Part shown: positions 1 to 7,509 of the stretch, piece after piece | Layout: every line of letters begins with the position of its first letter | Numbering within the stretch: position 1 is the stretch's first letter | NCBI RefSeq assembly: GCF_001513955.1 | Contig: NZ_KQ948145.1 | Span: forward strand, 88,187 to 152,186 | DNA length: 64,000 bases | Source of the DNA: Streptomyces pseudovenezuelae | GTDB taxonomy: Bacteria > Actinomycetota > Actinomycetes > Streptomycetales > Streptomycetaceae | Direction of reading: 5' to 3' | Notes under the pieces: model-generated | Databases searched by the model: none | Seen by the model: only the letters and a program-made list of their open reading frames with translations | Told to the model about the DNA's origin: nothing | Made by a program: the position numbers and the translations under genes

Positions 1-284
1 TGCTCGGCGCCGAACAGGGACTTCGCCCGCTCCACCGCCAGCCGCTCGGCGACGTCCACGATCTCGCAGCCGCCGTGGTGACGGGCGCCCGGATAGCCCT
101 CGGCGTACTTGTTGGCCAGCGCCGAGCCGAGGGCGGCCAGTACGGCCGGCGAGCAGAAGTTCTCGGCGGCGACGAGCTGGAGCGTCGACGACTGCCGGTC
201 GAGCTCCCCGAGCAGGATCTCGGCCAGCTCGGGGTCCTGCCGCGCGAGGACGTCGGCGGTCTGGGGCGCATGGGTGACCGACAT
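1..284 (-). CDS. glyA: Serine hydroxymethyltransferase, N-terminal part (runs off window)
   Basis: This is the first 94 codons of a PLP-dependent serine hydroxymethyltransferase, which interconverts serine and glycine with tetrahydrofolate as one-carbon acceptor. The reading frame begins at an ATG on the minus strand at 284 with a GGAG-type ribosome site just upstream. The visible protein carries the family's N-terminal signature: AAENF near residue 39 and [16 protein letters not shown] near residues 56-71, the region that contacts folate and substrate. The C-terminal three quarters, including the PLP lysine, lie outside the window. It is the last gene of the minus-strand series that starts with rpmE/prfA, separated from the phosphatase-like gene by 178 bp holding a dispersed repeat. 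Confidence 0.93.
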   Translation of the reverse strand, partial: MSVTHAPQTADVLARQDPELAEILLGELDRQSSTLQLVAAENFCSPAVLAALGSALANKYAEGYPGARHHGGCEIVDVAERLAVERAKSLFGAE

Positions 285-378
285 GGTGGACTCCGGGGCG
301 TCGACGGTGACGTACACCCAATGTAGGCCGGGGGCAGGTGAGACGCTCGGTCGTTGGTACTCCCGGGTGCGCACAACG

Positions 379-430
379 CCCTTGAGGGGCGCGGGGAACT
401 GCGCGACCAGCCACGACGCGCCCGCAGCCG
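379..430. repeat. Dispersed GC-rich hairpin repeat, copy 1 (single arm)
   Basis: The intergenic stretch between glyA and the phosphatase-like gene contains a copy of a sequence whose core is GGGGCGCGGGGAACTGCGCG followed by ACCAGCCACGACG and CCCGCAGCC. The same core recurs near 27420-27475 and, as an inverted pair, at 38434-38532. All are intergenic. It may act as a transcript-end structure or a REP-like element; the sequence alone does not decide. Confidence 0.6.
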
Positions 431-462
431 CACGACAGCAGATCGTGGCAGGTCGTGGGCGC

Positions 463-1134
463 TCAAGCCCTCGCCGGCACCCCCGTCAGCGCCGTCACCA
501 CCGGGTCCAGCGCCTCGTTTATCTCGTCCCCGATCGAGCGGAAGAAGGGCAGCGGCGCTCCGTACGGGTCGAAGACCTCGTCGGCCTCGGCGGTGGGGGC
601 CAGGAGCCACCCGCGTAGAGCGGCCGCGGCGCGGACCAGGGCGCGTGCGCGGCTCACCAGGCCGTCCTCCAGGGGCGGCAGGGTCGCCGGGTCTATCGCC
701 TTCACCAGACGGGTGAACTCCTTCAGGGTGAAGGTGCGCAGGCCCGCCGAGTGCCCCATCGAGATCACCTGCTGGCGGTGGTCTCGGGTGGCGGTCAGGA
801 CCAGGTCCGCCATGATCACGTGTTCGTCCAGCAGCTCGCGCCCCGTGAAGCCGGAGGGGTCCGCGCCGAACTCGGCAAGGACGGTCTCCGCGTTGGCCTC
901 CATGGGCGCGCCCTCGTGGCCCCAGGTCCCCGCGCTCTCCACGACGAGCCCGCCCCACAGCGGGTCGCCGAGCCGGTCCGCCAGGGCATGCCGGGTCAGC
1001 CGCTCGGTGATCGGCGAGCGGCACACGTTGCCGGTGCTGACGTGGAGGATGCGGAAGCTGTCACGCGGGAGCCCTGTGAAGGTCCGCGTCTCTTCCCCGT
1101 CCCATATGCCACGCCCCGCGTCAGGGGCCGTCAA
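463..1134 (-). CDS. Low-molecular-weight tyrosine phosphatase-like protein with Ser in place of catalytic Cys
   Basis: A 223-residue protein of the LMW protein-tyrosine-phosphatase fold. The P-loop signature of the family (C-x5-R-S) is at residues 33-40, but reads STGNVCRS, so the position of the nucleophilic cysteine (residue 33) is serine, encoded AGC. The C-terminal general-acid loop is kept (VFDPYG). The start is taken as a TTG at 1134 that overlaps the sua5 stop codon (ATTGA), which implies translational coupling; upstream residues in the same frame overlap sua5 and are unlikely to be translated. The protein may be a pseudo-phosphatase that binds phosphotyrosine or arsenate-like anions rather than hydrolysing them, or it may use the second Cys (38). 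The fold assignment is firm; the activity is not. Confidence 0.8.
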   Translation of the reverse strand: MTAPDAGRGIWDGEETRTFTGLPRDSFRILHVSTGNVCRSPITERLTRHALADRLGDPLWGGLVVESAGTWGHEGAPMEANAETVLAEFGADPSGFTGRELLDEHVIMADLVLTATRDHRQQVISMGHSAGLRTFTLKEFTRLVKAIDPATLPPLEDGLVSRARALVRAAAALRGWLLAPTAEADEVFDPYGAPLPFFRSIGDEINEALDPVVTALTGVPARA

Positions 1135-1778
1135 TTCGCCACCTCGAGGTCGGGTACGACCTTCCTGAGCTCTTCCGCGGAGATCGCGCCCGCGCGCAGC
1201 AGCAGGGGCACCTCGCGGGTGACGTCGACGATCGAGGAGGGGACGTTGCCGGGGGTCGGGCCGCCGTCGAGGTAGACGGAGACGGAGTCGCCGAGCATCT
1301 CCTGCGCGGCGTCGCAGGTCTCCGGCGAGGGGTGACCGGTCAGGTTGGCCGAGGAGACCGCCATGGGGCCGACCTCGGTCAGCAGCTCGATGGCGACGGG
1401 GTGCAGCGGCATCCGGACGGCCACCGTGCCCCGGGTGTCGCCCAGGTCCCACTGGAGGGACGGCTGGTGCTTGGCGACGAGCGTGAGCGCGCCCGGCCAG
1501 AAGGCGTCGACGAGCTCCCAGGCCAGCTCGGAGAAGTCGGTGACGAGACCGTGGAGGGTGTTCGGGGAGCCGATCAGCACGGGGGTGGGCATGTTGCGGC
1601 CCCGGCCCTTGGCCTCCAGCAGGTCGTGGACGGCCTCCGAGGAGAACGCGTCGGCGCCGATGCCGTACACCGTGTCGGTCGGGAGGACCACGAGCTCGCC
1701 ACGGCGGACGGCGGACGCGGCTTCGCGCAGACCGGTCGTGCGGTCGGTCGCGTCGTTGGTGTCGTATCGCCGTGCCAT
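1131..1778 (-). CDS. ywlC: L-threonylcarbamoyladenylate synthase (Sua5/YciO/YrdC family)
   Basis: A 215-residue single-domain YrdC protein that makes threonylcarbamoyl-AMP from threonine, bicarbonate and ATP for the t6A37 modification of ANN-decoding tRNAs. The characteristic N-terminal segment VVLPTDTVYGIG (about residues 31-42) and the later segment MAVSSANLTGHPSP are visible. The length fits the short TsaC/YwlC form without the Sua5 C-terminal domain. It lies 52 bp after prmC and overlaps the phosphatase-like gene by 4 bp, so prfA-prmC-ywlC-phosphatase probably form one transcript devoted to translation termination and tRNA modification. Confidence 0.93.
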   Translation of the reverse strand: MARRYDTNDATDRTTGLREAASAVRRGELVVLPTDTVYGIGADAFSSEAVHDLLEAKGRGRNMPTPVLIGSPNTLHGLVTDFSELAWELVDAFWPGALTLVAKHQPSLQWDLGDTRGTVAVRMPLHPVAIELLTEVGPMAVSSANLTGHPSPETCDAAQEMLGDSVSVYLDGGPTPGNVPSSIVDVTREVPLLLRAGAISAEELRKVVPDLEVAN

Positions 1779-1830
1779 ATCTAGCGGGCCTCCTCGTACA
1801 CGTACTGCTCTGAAGTCTGGGGCGGGTGGC

Positions 1831-2676
1831 TCACGGCATCGCCCTGCGGGCCGTAGCGAACCGGGGGCGGTTGTTCAGGTCGGGGTGGTCGGCCGCGTCG
1901 GCCCAGCCCCGCTCCTCGGTGAAGATCCACGGCACCTGGCCGCCCTGGGTGTCGGCGTGCTCGATGACGACGACACCGCCCGGGCGCAGGAGCCGGTGTG
2001 CGGTCCGTTCCAGACCGCGGATGAGGTCGAGGCCGTCCTCGCCGGAGAACAGGGCGAGTTCGGGGTCGTAGTCCCGCGCCTCGGGGGCGACGTACTCCCA
2101 TTCGGTGAGCGGGATGTAGGGCGGGTTGGAGATGACCAGGTCGACATGGCCGTCGAGGTCGGGGAAGGCGTCCAGGGCGTTGCCCTGGCGCAGGTCGACC
2201 CGGGACCCCTCGACGTTCTTGCGGGTCCAGCGCAGGGCTTCCTCGGACAGCTCCACGGCGTGCACGCGGGAGCGCGGCACCTCCTGGGCGAGCGCGAGCG
2301 CGATGGCGCCGGAGCCGGTGCACAGGTCGACGATGCACGGCTCGACGACATCCATCGCGCGGACGGCGTCTATGGCCCACCCGACCACCGACTCGGTCTC
2401 GGGGCGCGGCACGAACACGCCGGGGCCCACCTGGAGTTCGAGGTAGCGGAAGTAGGCGAGGCCGGTGATGTGCTGGAGTGGCTCGCGCTGCTCACGGCGC
2501 GCGATGGTCTCCCAGTAGCGGGCGTCGAAGTCCGCGTCCTTCACGGAGTGCAGCTCGCCCCGCTTCACGCCGTGCACGAACGCGGCGAGCTCCTCCGCGT
2601 CGTTGCGCGGCGAGGGCACGCCGGCGTCGGCCAGCCGCTGGGTGGCCTGGGCCACCTCTGCGAGCAGCAGGTTCAC
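1831..2676 (-). CDS. prmC: Peptide chain release factor N5-glutamine methyltransferase
   Basis: A 281-residue class I SAM-dependent methyltransferase that methylates the glutamine of the GGQ motif of RF1 and RF2. The N-terminal helical substrate-binding domain spans about residues 1-85, the SAM-binding glycine motif DLCTGSGAIALALA is at 117-130, and the catalytic NPPYIP motif is at 184-189. It starts 35 bp downstream of prfA, which encodes its substrate, an arrangement conserved in many bacteria. Length and motifs are standard for the family. Confidence 0.96.
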   Translation of the reverse strand: MNLLLAEVAQATQRLADAGVPSPRNDAEELAAFVHGVKRGELHSVKDADFDARYWETIARREQREPLQHITGLAYFRYLELQVGPGVFVPRPETESVVGWAIDAVRAMDVVEPCIVDLCTGSGAIALALAQEVPRSRVHAVELSEEALRWTRKNVEGSRVDLRQGNALDAFPDLDGHVDLVISNPPYIPLTEWEYVAPEARDYDPELALFSGEDGLDLIRGLERTAHRLLRPGGVVVIEHADTQGGQVPWIFTEERGWADAADHPDLNNRPRFATARRAMP

Positions 2677-2711
2677 GCAAGTCCTCCGTGTCGTACTCGG
2701 TCGTACGTGTC

Positions 2712-3788
2712 TTACGCGGCCGCCAGCTTGGCTGCCGAGTCCGCGTCGACGCAGGCCTGGATCACCGCGTCGAGGTCGCCGTCCAGGACCTGGTCCAGGT
2801 TGTACGACTTGAAGCCGACGCGGTGGTCCGAGATGCGGTTCTCCGGGAAGTTGTACGTGCGGATCTTCTCGGAGCGGTCGACGGTGCGGACCTGGCTGCG
2901 CCGGGCGTCGGCGGCATTGCGCTCCGCCTCCTCCTGCGCCGCCGCGAGCAGCCTGGAGCGCAGGATACGCAAGGCCTGCTCCTTGTTCTGCAGCTGGCTC
3001 TTCTCGTTCTGGCAGGAGGCGACGACTCCGGTGGGAATGTGCGTGATGCGCACGGCGGAGTCGGTCGTGTTGACGGACTGCCCGCCGGGCCCGGAGGAGC
3101 GGTAGACGTCGATGCGGAGGTCGTTGGGGTTGATCTCGACGTCGACCTCCTCGGCCTCGGGCGTGACCAGCACACCGGCCGCGGAGGTGTGGATACGGCC
3201 CTGGGACTCGGTGGCCGGGACGCGCTGCACCCGGTGCACCCCGCCCTCGTACTTCATCCGCGCCCAGACGCCCTGCCCGGGCTCGGTGGCACCGTTGCCG
3301 CCCTTGGTCTTCACGGCGACCTGGACGTCCTTGTAGCCACCCAGTTCGGACTCGGTGGCGTCGATGATCTCGGTCTTCCAGCCGACGCGCTCGGCGTACC
3401 GCAGATACATGCGCAGCAGGTCACCCGCGAACAGCGCCGACTCGTCACCGCCGGCACCGGCCTTGATCTCCAAGATGACGTCCTTGTCGTCGCTGGGGTC
3501 ACGCGGGACCAGGAGCAGCCGCAGCTTCTCCGTGAGCTCGTCGCGGGCCTTCTCCAGCTCCTTGACCTCGGCGGCGAACTCCGGGTCGTCGGCACCGAGT
3601 TCGCGCGCGGTCTCGATGTCGTCGCCGGTCTGCTTCCAGGAGCGGTACGTGGCGACGATCGGGGTGAGCTCGGCGTAGCGCTTGTTCAGCTTGCGCGCGT
3701 TGGCCTGGTCGGAGTGGACCGACGGGTCGGCGAGCTTCGTCTCCAGGTCGGCGTGCTCACCGACGAGTTCCTCGACGGCCTCGAACAT
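2712..3788 (-). CDS. prfA: Peptide chain release factor 1 (RF1)
   Basis: A 358-residue class I release factor that reads UAA and UAG. The tripeptide anticodon-like motif PAT (residues 191-193) identifies RF1 rather than RF2, and the peptidyl-tRNA hydrolysis motif GGQ is at 235-237. The start is the ATG at 3788, preceded by CAGGAG; the frame stays open upstream across rpmE's 3' region, but those codons have no homology. A Rho-independent terminator lies between rpmE and prfA, so prfA expression needs read-through or its own promoter in the short 44-bp stretch upstream. Confidence 0.97.
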   Translation of the reverse strand: MFEAVEELVGEHADLETKLADPSVHSDQANARKLNKRYAELTPIVATYRSWKQTGDDIETARELGADDPEFAAEVKELEKARDELTEKLRLLLVPRDPSDDKDVILEIKAGAGGDESALFAGDLLRMYLRYAERVGWKTEIIDATESELGGYKDVQVAVKTKGGNGATEPGQGVWARMKYEGGVHRVQRVPATESQGRIHTSAAGVLVTPEAEEVDVEINPNDLRIDVYRSSGPGGQSVNTTDSAVRITHIPTGVVASCQNEKSQLQNKEQALRILRSRLLAAAQEEAERNAADARRSQVRTVDRSEKIRTYNFPENRISDHRVGFKSYNLDQVLDGDLDAVIQACVDADSAAKLAAA

Positions 3789-3832
3789 CTTGGGCTCCTG
3801 AACTGCGTAAGAAAGAGGGCGGGCGGGCGACC

Positions 3833-3880
3833 AAAAACGCCGGTCCCGGCGCACTCCGAGGAGTGCGGCGTGGACCGGCG
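3833..3880 (-). terminator. Rho-independent terminator downstream of rpmE
   Basis: On the minus strand, a long interrupted hairpin (outer arms CGCCGGTCC / GGACCGGCG, inner arms GCACTC / GAGTGC) lies 12 bp after the rpmE stop and is followed directly by five T residues (3837-3833). It is a canonical terminator, and should separate the abundant rpmE transcript from prfA. Confidence 0.75.
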
Positions 3881-3891
3881 CTGGTGGCTCG

Positions 3892-4110
3892 CTACTTCTT
3901 GGCAGCAGCCTTGCCGAAGCGGGCCTCGAAGCGGGCCACACGGCCACCGGTGTCGAGGATCTTCTGCTTGCCCGTGTAGAACGGGTGGCACTCGGAGCAG
4001 ACCTCGGCACGGACGGTGCCGCTGGAGATCGTGCTGCGGGTGGTGAACGACGCGCCACAGGTGCAGCTGACCTGCGTCTCGACGTACTCGGGGTGGATGT
4101 CGCGCTTCAA
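3892..4110 (-). CDS. rpmE: 50S ribosomal protein L31 (zinc-binding C+ form)
   Basis: A 72-residue ribosomal protein L31. It has the four cysteines of the zinc-binding form (C16, C18, C38, C41), so it is the zinc-replete paralogue; Streptomyces usually also carries a zinc-free copy elsewhere, repressed by Zur. The start is a TTG at 4110 with a good AGGAGA site 6 bp upstream; the frame is open further upstream but only KRDIHPEYV onward matches the family. It is followed by a strong terminator. Confidence 0.95.
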   Translation of the reverse strand: MKRDIHPEYVETQVSCTCGASFTTRSTISSGTVRAEVCSECHPFYTGKQKILDTGGRVARFEARFGKAAAKK

Positions 4111-4260
4111 GGTGTCTCCTAGTTTCGGGAGGGCACCGGGTCGCCATCGCGGGCTGCGGGGGCGTGAACCGGGGCCGACGTACCAGTCTGCCAGCACTGG
4201 CCGCATCCCCCAAAACGAGGGGACGCCGCGATCTATTCCCAGCCCCCGGCGGGCGGCCCG

Positions 4261-5367
4261 CTAGGAGGTGACGACGCCCTTGGCCTGGCCCGTCGCGGTG
4301 CCTTCGGTGGCCGACTTCGGGATCGCCCGGTCATTCTCCAGGGCCGTCCAGATCTGCTTGGCCTTGGTCTCCTGCACGATCACACGGTTGGGGTTCGCCG
4401 GGTCGTAGCGGACCGGCATGGTGACCATGGTCATGTCCGAGGGGCTGATGCCCTTGAGGCCGCCCGCGAAGGAGACCAGGGAGTTGACCGAGCCGAGGTG
4501 GGAGTCGGTGGTGACGGCCTTGGTGGCGGTGTCGGCGAGGTCGTACAGCTTCTTGGGGCTGGTCAGCACGCCGACGCTCTTGACCTGCTTGACCAGCGCC
4601 TTGATGAAGGCCTGCTGGAGCTGGATACGGCCGAGGTCGGAGCCGTCGCCGACGCCGTGCCGGGTGCGGACGAGACCGAGGGCCTGGGCGCCGGTGAGCT
4701 CGTGCGTGCCGGCCTTGAGGTCGAGGTGGCTGTCGGGGTCCTTGATGGCCTTGGTCGTGGTGACCGTGACCCCGCCGAGCTCGTCGACCAGCTTCTCGAA
4801 GCCGCTGAAGTCGACCTCCAGGTAGTGGTCCATGCGGATGTCGGTCATGGACTCGACCGTCTTCACCGCGCAGGCCGCCCCGCCGGTGGTGTACGCGGAG
4901 TTGAACATGACGTCCGAGGCGGCGTCGTGCTCCTTGCCGTCGGTGTCGGTGCACTCCGGGCGGTCGATCAGGGTGTCGCGGGGGATGGAGACCACGGTGG
5001 CCTTCTTGTGGCCCTCGTACACGTGGATGATCATCGCGGTGTCGGAGCGGGCGCTGCCGTCGTCGGTGCCGCCGCCGAGCTTCTTGTTGGAGCCGGAGCG
5101 GGTGTCCGAACCCAGGACGAGGATGTTCTCGGAGCCGTTGTCGACCTTCGTGGGCCGGGCGCTGCCGAGGGCCTGGTCGATGTCGACGCTCTTGAGGTTG
5201 CCGTTGAGCTTGAAGTACACGTAACCGGCCCCGGTGCCGCCCACCACGACGATCCCCGCGGCGACCCACGCCGCGACCAGCAGGCCCTTGCGGCCCTTGC
5301 TGCGGGGTTTGCGGCGGCGTCCCTTGCCCCTCGGTATGCCAGGGGTCGGCGTGCTCTCGGCTGACAT
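4261..5367 (-). CDS. LytR-CpsA-Psr (LCP) family cell-wall glycopolymer ligase
   Basis: A 368-residue type II membrane protein. A basic cytoplasmic tail (residues 1-28) is followed by one membrane segment (about 29-50) and an extracytoplasmic LCP domain with the hallmark arginine and aspartate motifs (LGSDTRSG near residue 86, RSDTAMIIHV near 107, VVSIPRDTLID near 126). LCP enzymes move undecaprenyl-phosphate-linked glycopolymers such as teichoic or teichuronic acids onto peptidoglycan. The start is supported by GAGGAGCAC directly before the ATG. The gene is separated from rpmE by 150 bp and is probably transcribed on its own. Confidence 0.92.
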   Translation of the reverse strand: MSAESTPTPGIPRGKGRRRKPRSKGRKGLLVAAWVAAGIVVVGGTGAGYVYFKLNGNLKSVDIDQALGSARPTKVDNGSENILVLGSDTRSGSNKKLGGGTDDGSARSDTAMIIHVYEGHKKATVVSIPRDTLIDRPECTDTDGKEHDAASDVMFNSAYTTGGAACAVKTVESMTDIRMDHYLEVDFSGFEKLVDELGGVTVTTTKAIKDPDSHLDLKAGTHELTGAQALGLVRTRHGVGDGSDLGRIQLQQAFIKALVKQVKSVGVLTSPKKLYDLADTATKAVTTDSHLGSVNSLVSFAGGLKGISPSDMTMVTMPVRYDPANPNRVIVQETKAKQIWTALENDRAIPKSATEGTATGQAKGVVTS

Positions 5368-5494
5368 GTGCTCCTCGAATCTCGTCCGGTCGGTTACCCC
5401 CTGCTTTCAGGGTCAGACGTGGTCGTGGAAGACCCGTACCGCACCATCGTCGCTCCGCCTGGTCAGATGGCGAAACTCGAGAAAGGGTTGCACA

Positions 5495-5535
5495 ACGTGC
5501 TGTGACCACCACGTGTAGCAGTGGTCACAGCACGT
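5495..5535 (-). terminator. Perfect 15-bp inverted repeat after the FG-GAP protease gene
   Basis: Arms ACGTGCTGTGACCAC (5495-5509) and its exact complement (5521-5535) with an 11-nt loop lie 40 bp downstream of the protease stop codon on the minus strand. There is no T-run, but many Streptomyces terminators lack one. It could also be a dyad operator for the LCP gene that starts 130 bp further on. Confidence 0.5.
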
Positions 5536-5574
5536 GACAGGAGAAGCCGGGCGTGCCCCTGCTCACCAGCAGTT

Positions 5575-7389
5575 TCAGCCAAAGATGTCGTACTGCTGGA
5601 ACCCGGTCCCCACGCTGGTCCTTGTGGCAAAGATCTCGCTGGTCGCCTTGCCGGTGCCCTTGTACAGGTAGAGCGTGCCGCCCGGGGTGCGGGCCAGCAG
5701 GTCGGCCCTGCCGTCGCCGGTGATGTCACCGACGGCGTCGAAGGCGTTGTAGCCGCTCCAGTTCGTGCGCACCTTGACGCGGGCCGCGAAGACGCCCGTG
5801 CCGGACGTGCCGGTGCCCTTGTACAGGTAGAGGTCGCCGGTGCTCTTGTTGCGGGCCAGCACGTCCGCCTTGCCGTCGCCGGTGAAGTCGCCGTGGCCGA
5901 GCAGCTGGTTGTACTGGCTCCAGCCGCCACCGACCCTGACCCGGGCCGAGAAGCTGCCGTCGCCCTTGCCCGGGTAGATCCACAGGACGCCCGCGGAGTC
6001 CACGGAGAGCAGGTCGGGCTTGTAGTCGCCGGTCACGTCGCCGGGGGTGACGATCCGGGTGCGGGTCCGCCAGTCGGTGAAGACCTTCTTCGGGGCGGCC
6101 CAGGCACCGCCGGTGGACGACGGGACGAACCGCAGCCAGTACACGTCACCGGTGGCGGAGACGCGGTAGAGCAGGTCCTGGAAGCCGTCCCGGTTCAGGT
6201 CGGTCTGCCGGACGAGGTTCACACCGTTCCAGTCGCCCCAGGACTGCCGGGCGGCGAAGGTCGTGCCCTTGGAGTCCTGCTCGTAGCCGACCTTGGTGGA
6301 GGACTTGCGCATCCACAGGTCGGCCTTGTGGTCGAAGCTCAGGTTGGTGTCGTCGACGCGCGGGTAGGCGGCGCCGACGTACTTGCTGACCTTGGTGAAG
6401 ACGCTGTAGGCGCCCTTGGCGACGCAGTCCGTCACGTTCCAGGAGACGACGCCGACGATCCGCCCGTTCACCACGAGGGGGCCGCCGGAGTCACCGCTGC
6501 AGATGGCGGTCGTACCGGCGTCGCTGCCGCTGGCGGCCGGGCCCGCGCAGGTCATGTGCCCCTTGATGAACCAGGAGCCGTAGGCCGCGGCACAGGTCGT
6601 GTCCGACTTGATGGGCAGCGTGGCCGTCTTCAGCGTCGGGGAGATGTCGTCGCTGGTGGAGCTGGTGCGGCCCCAGCCGTAGACCTTGGCGGTCTTGGCA
6701 CCGGTCGTGGCGGGGTCGTACGAGGCGGTGTCGGTGGCCGTCGTCATGCGGATCGGGGTGGCCTTGACGGGAGCCGCCAGGGTCAGGACCGCGATGTCGT
6801 TGTCGATGGTGTCCGCGTTGTACGACGGGTGGTACCACTGCCGCAGGATGGCCGTGGCGGTTCCGCCGTGCAGGTCGCCGTCCTCGGAGGGCAGCTGCGT
6901 GGCCCCCGTCACCACGGCACCGCCCTTGGCCCAGTCGGCGCCCTTGACGCAGTGCGCGGCGGTGAGGATCTTCGTCGGCGCGACGACCGCGCCGCCGCAG
7001 AAGAACCCGGTGTCGTCGCTGGTGTCCGTGGTCCCCTGGTCGTCGGTGTACCAGAGCTGGGCCATCCACGGGGCCGAGGTGATGGTGGTCGTCGTGCCAC
7101 CGATGATCATCGGCGAGACGGTGGAGTCGACCTTGCCACCGCTCATCGGCGACCGGGTCATCGTCCCGGAGGTGTCCTCCGCCGCGATGGCACCGGCGAT
7201 CCGCTGCTCCAGTTCGGCCTGCGACGGCGTGGACACGGTGGCGGCGGCCGGGACCGGCGCCTGCGGCTCGGGCGCGGCGGTGGCGGCGTTCGCCGACGTG
7301 GCCAGCAGTGCGGCGGCCACGGCGACGGGCAGAGCGATCCACGCACGCCGTCTGTGCCGGCCGGCGTCTCCGGACATGGGTATACCCAT
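5575..7389 (-). CDS. Secreted trypsin-like serine protease with C-terminal FG-GAP/VCBS repeats
   Basis: A 604-residue exported protein. The N-terminus is a long signal peptide with a twin basic stretch (RHRRR, residues 11-15) and an ANAATA-type cleavage region near 33-38. A propeptide precedes a chymotrypsin-fold S1 domain with the full catalytic triad: H146 in TAAHC, D198 in NDIAVL, S301 in GDSGGP. Residues from about 360 to the end hold several calcium-loop repeats of the FG-GAP/VCBS type (D-x-N/T-x-D-G, for example DLNRDGFQDLLYR, DVTGDYKPDLL, DFTGDGKADVL, DITGDGRADLL), predicted to form a beta-propeller for substrate or surface binding. The ATG at 7389 is chosen for its GGGGGGAC site 5 bp upstream. 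Both flanks have hairpins, so it is a stand-alone transcription unit between rho and the LCP gene. Confidence 0.9.
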   Translation of the reverse strand: MGIPMSGDAGRHRRRAWIALPVAVAAALLATSANAATAAPEPQAPVPAAATVSTPSQAELEQRIAGAIAAEDTSGTMTRSPMSGGKVDSTVSPMIIGGTTTTITSAPWMAQLWYTDDQGTTDTSDDTGFFCGGAVVAPTKILTAAHCVKGADWAKGGAVVTGATQLPSEDGDLHGGTATAILRQWYHPSYNADTIDNDIAVLTLAAPVKATPIRMTTATDTASYDPATTGAKTAKVYGWGRTSSTSDDISPTLKTATLPIKSDTTCAAAYGSWFIKGHMTCAGPAASGSDAGTTAICSGDSGGPLVVNGRIVGVVSWNVTDCVAKGAYSVFTKVSKYVGAAYPRVDDTNLSFDHKADLWMRKSSTKVGYEQDSKGTTFAARQSWGDWNGVNLVRQTDLNRDGFQDLLYRVSATGDVYWLRFVPSSTGGAWAAPKKVFTDWRTRTRIVTPGDVTGDYKPDLLSVDSAGVLWIYPGKGDGSFSARVRVGGGWSQYNQLLGHGDFTGDGKADVLARNKSTGDLYLYKGTGTSGTGVFAARVKVRTNWSGYNAFDAVGDITGDGRADLLARTPGGTLYLYKGTGKATSEIFATRTSVGTGFQQYDIFG

Positions 7390-7390
7390 G
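7375..7390. promoter_or_regulatory. Perfect 16-bp palindrome spanning the start codon of the protease gene
   Basis: CATGGGTATACCCATG is a perfect palindrome that includes the ATG of the protease gene and its first four codons. It could be chance, a translational-control structure, or a repressor site overlapping the start. Confidence 0.3.
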
Positions 7391-7456
7391 CAAGTCCCCC
7401 CAAGGGATCAGAAGTTCAGAGATCGAAAATTCGACCGAAGAGCGTGATCCTAAACC

Positions 7457-7495
7457 AAAGAGGGCCGCCCCCCGAGAACGGGGGCGGCCCTCTTT
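7457..7495 (-). terminator. Strong intrinsic terminator after rho
   Basis: A 16-bp perfect stem (AAAGAGGGCCGCCCCC at 7457-7472 with its complement at 7480-7495) and a 7-nt loop lie 14 bp after the rho stop codon; the A/T ends of the stem supply a T-run on either strand. It separates rho from the downstream protease gene. Confidence 0.8.
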
Positions 7496-7509
7496 CCGAA
7501 CGTTTGACG

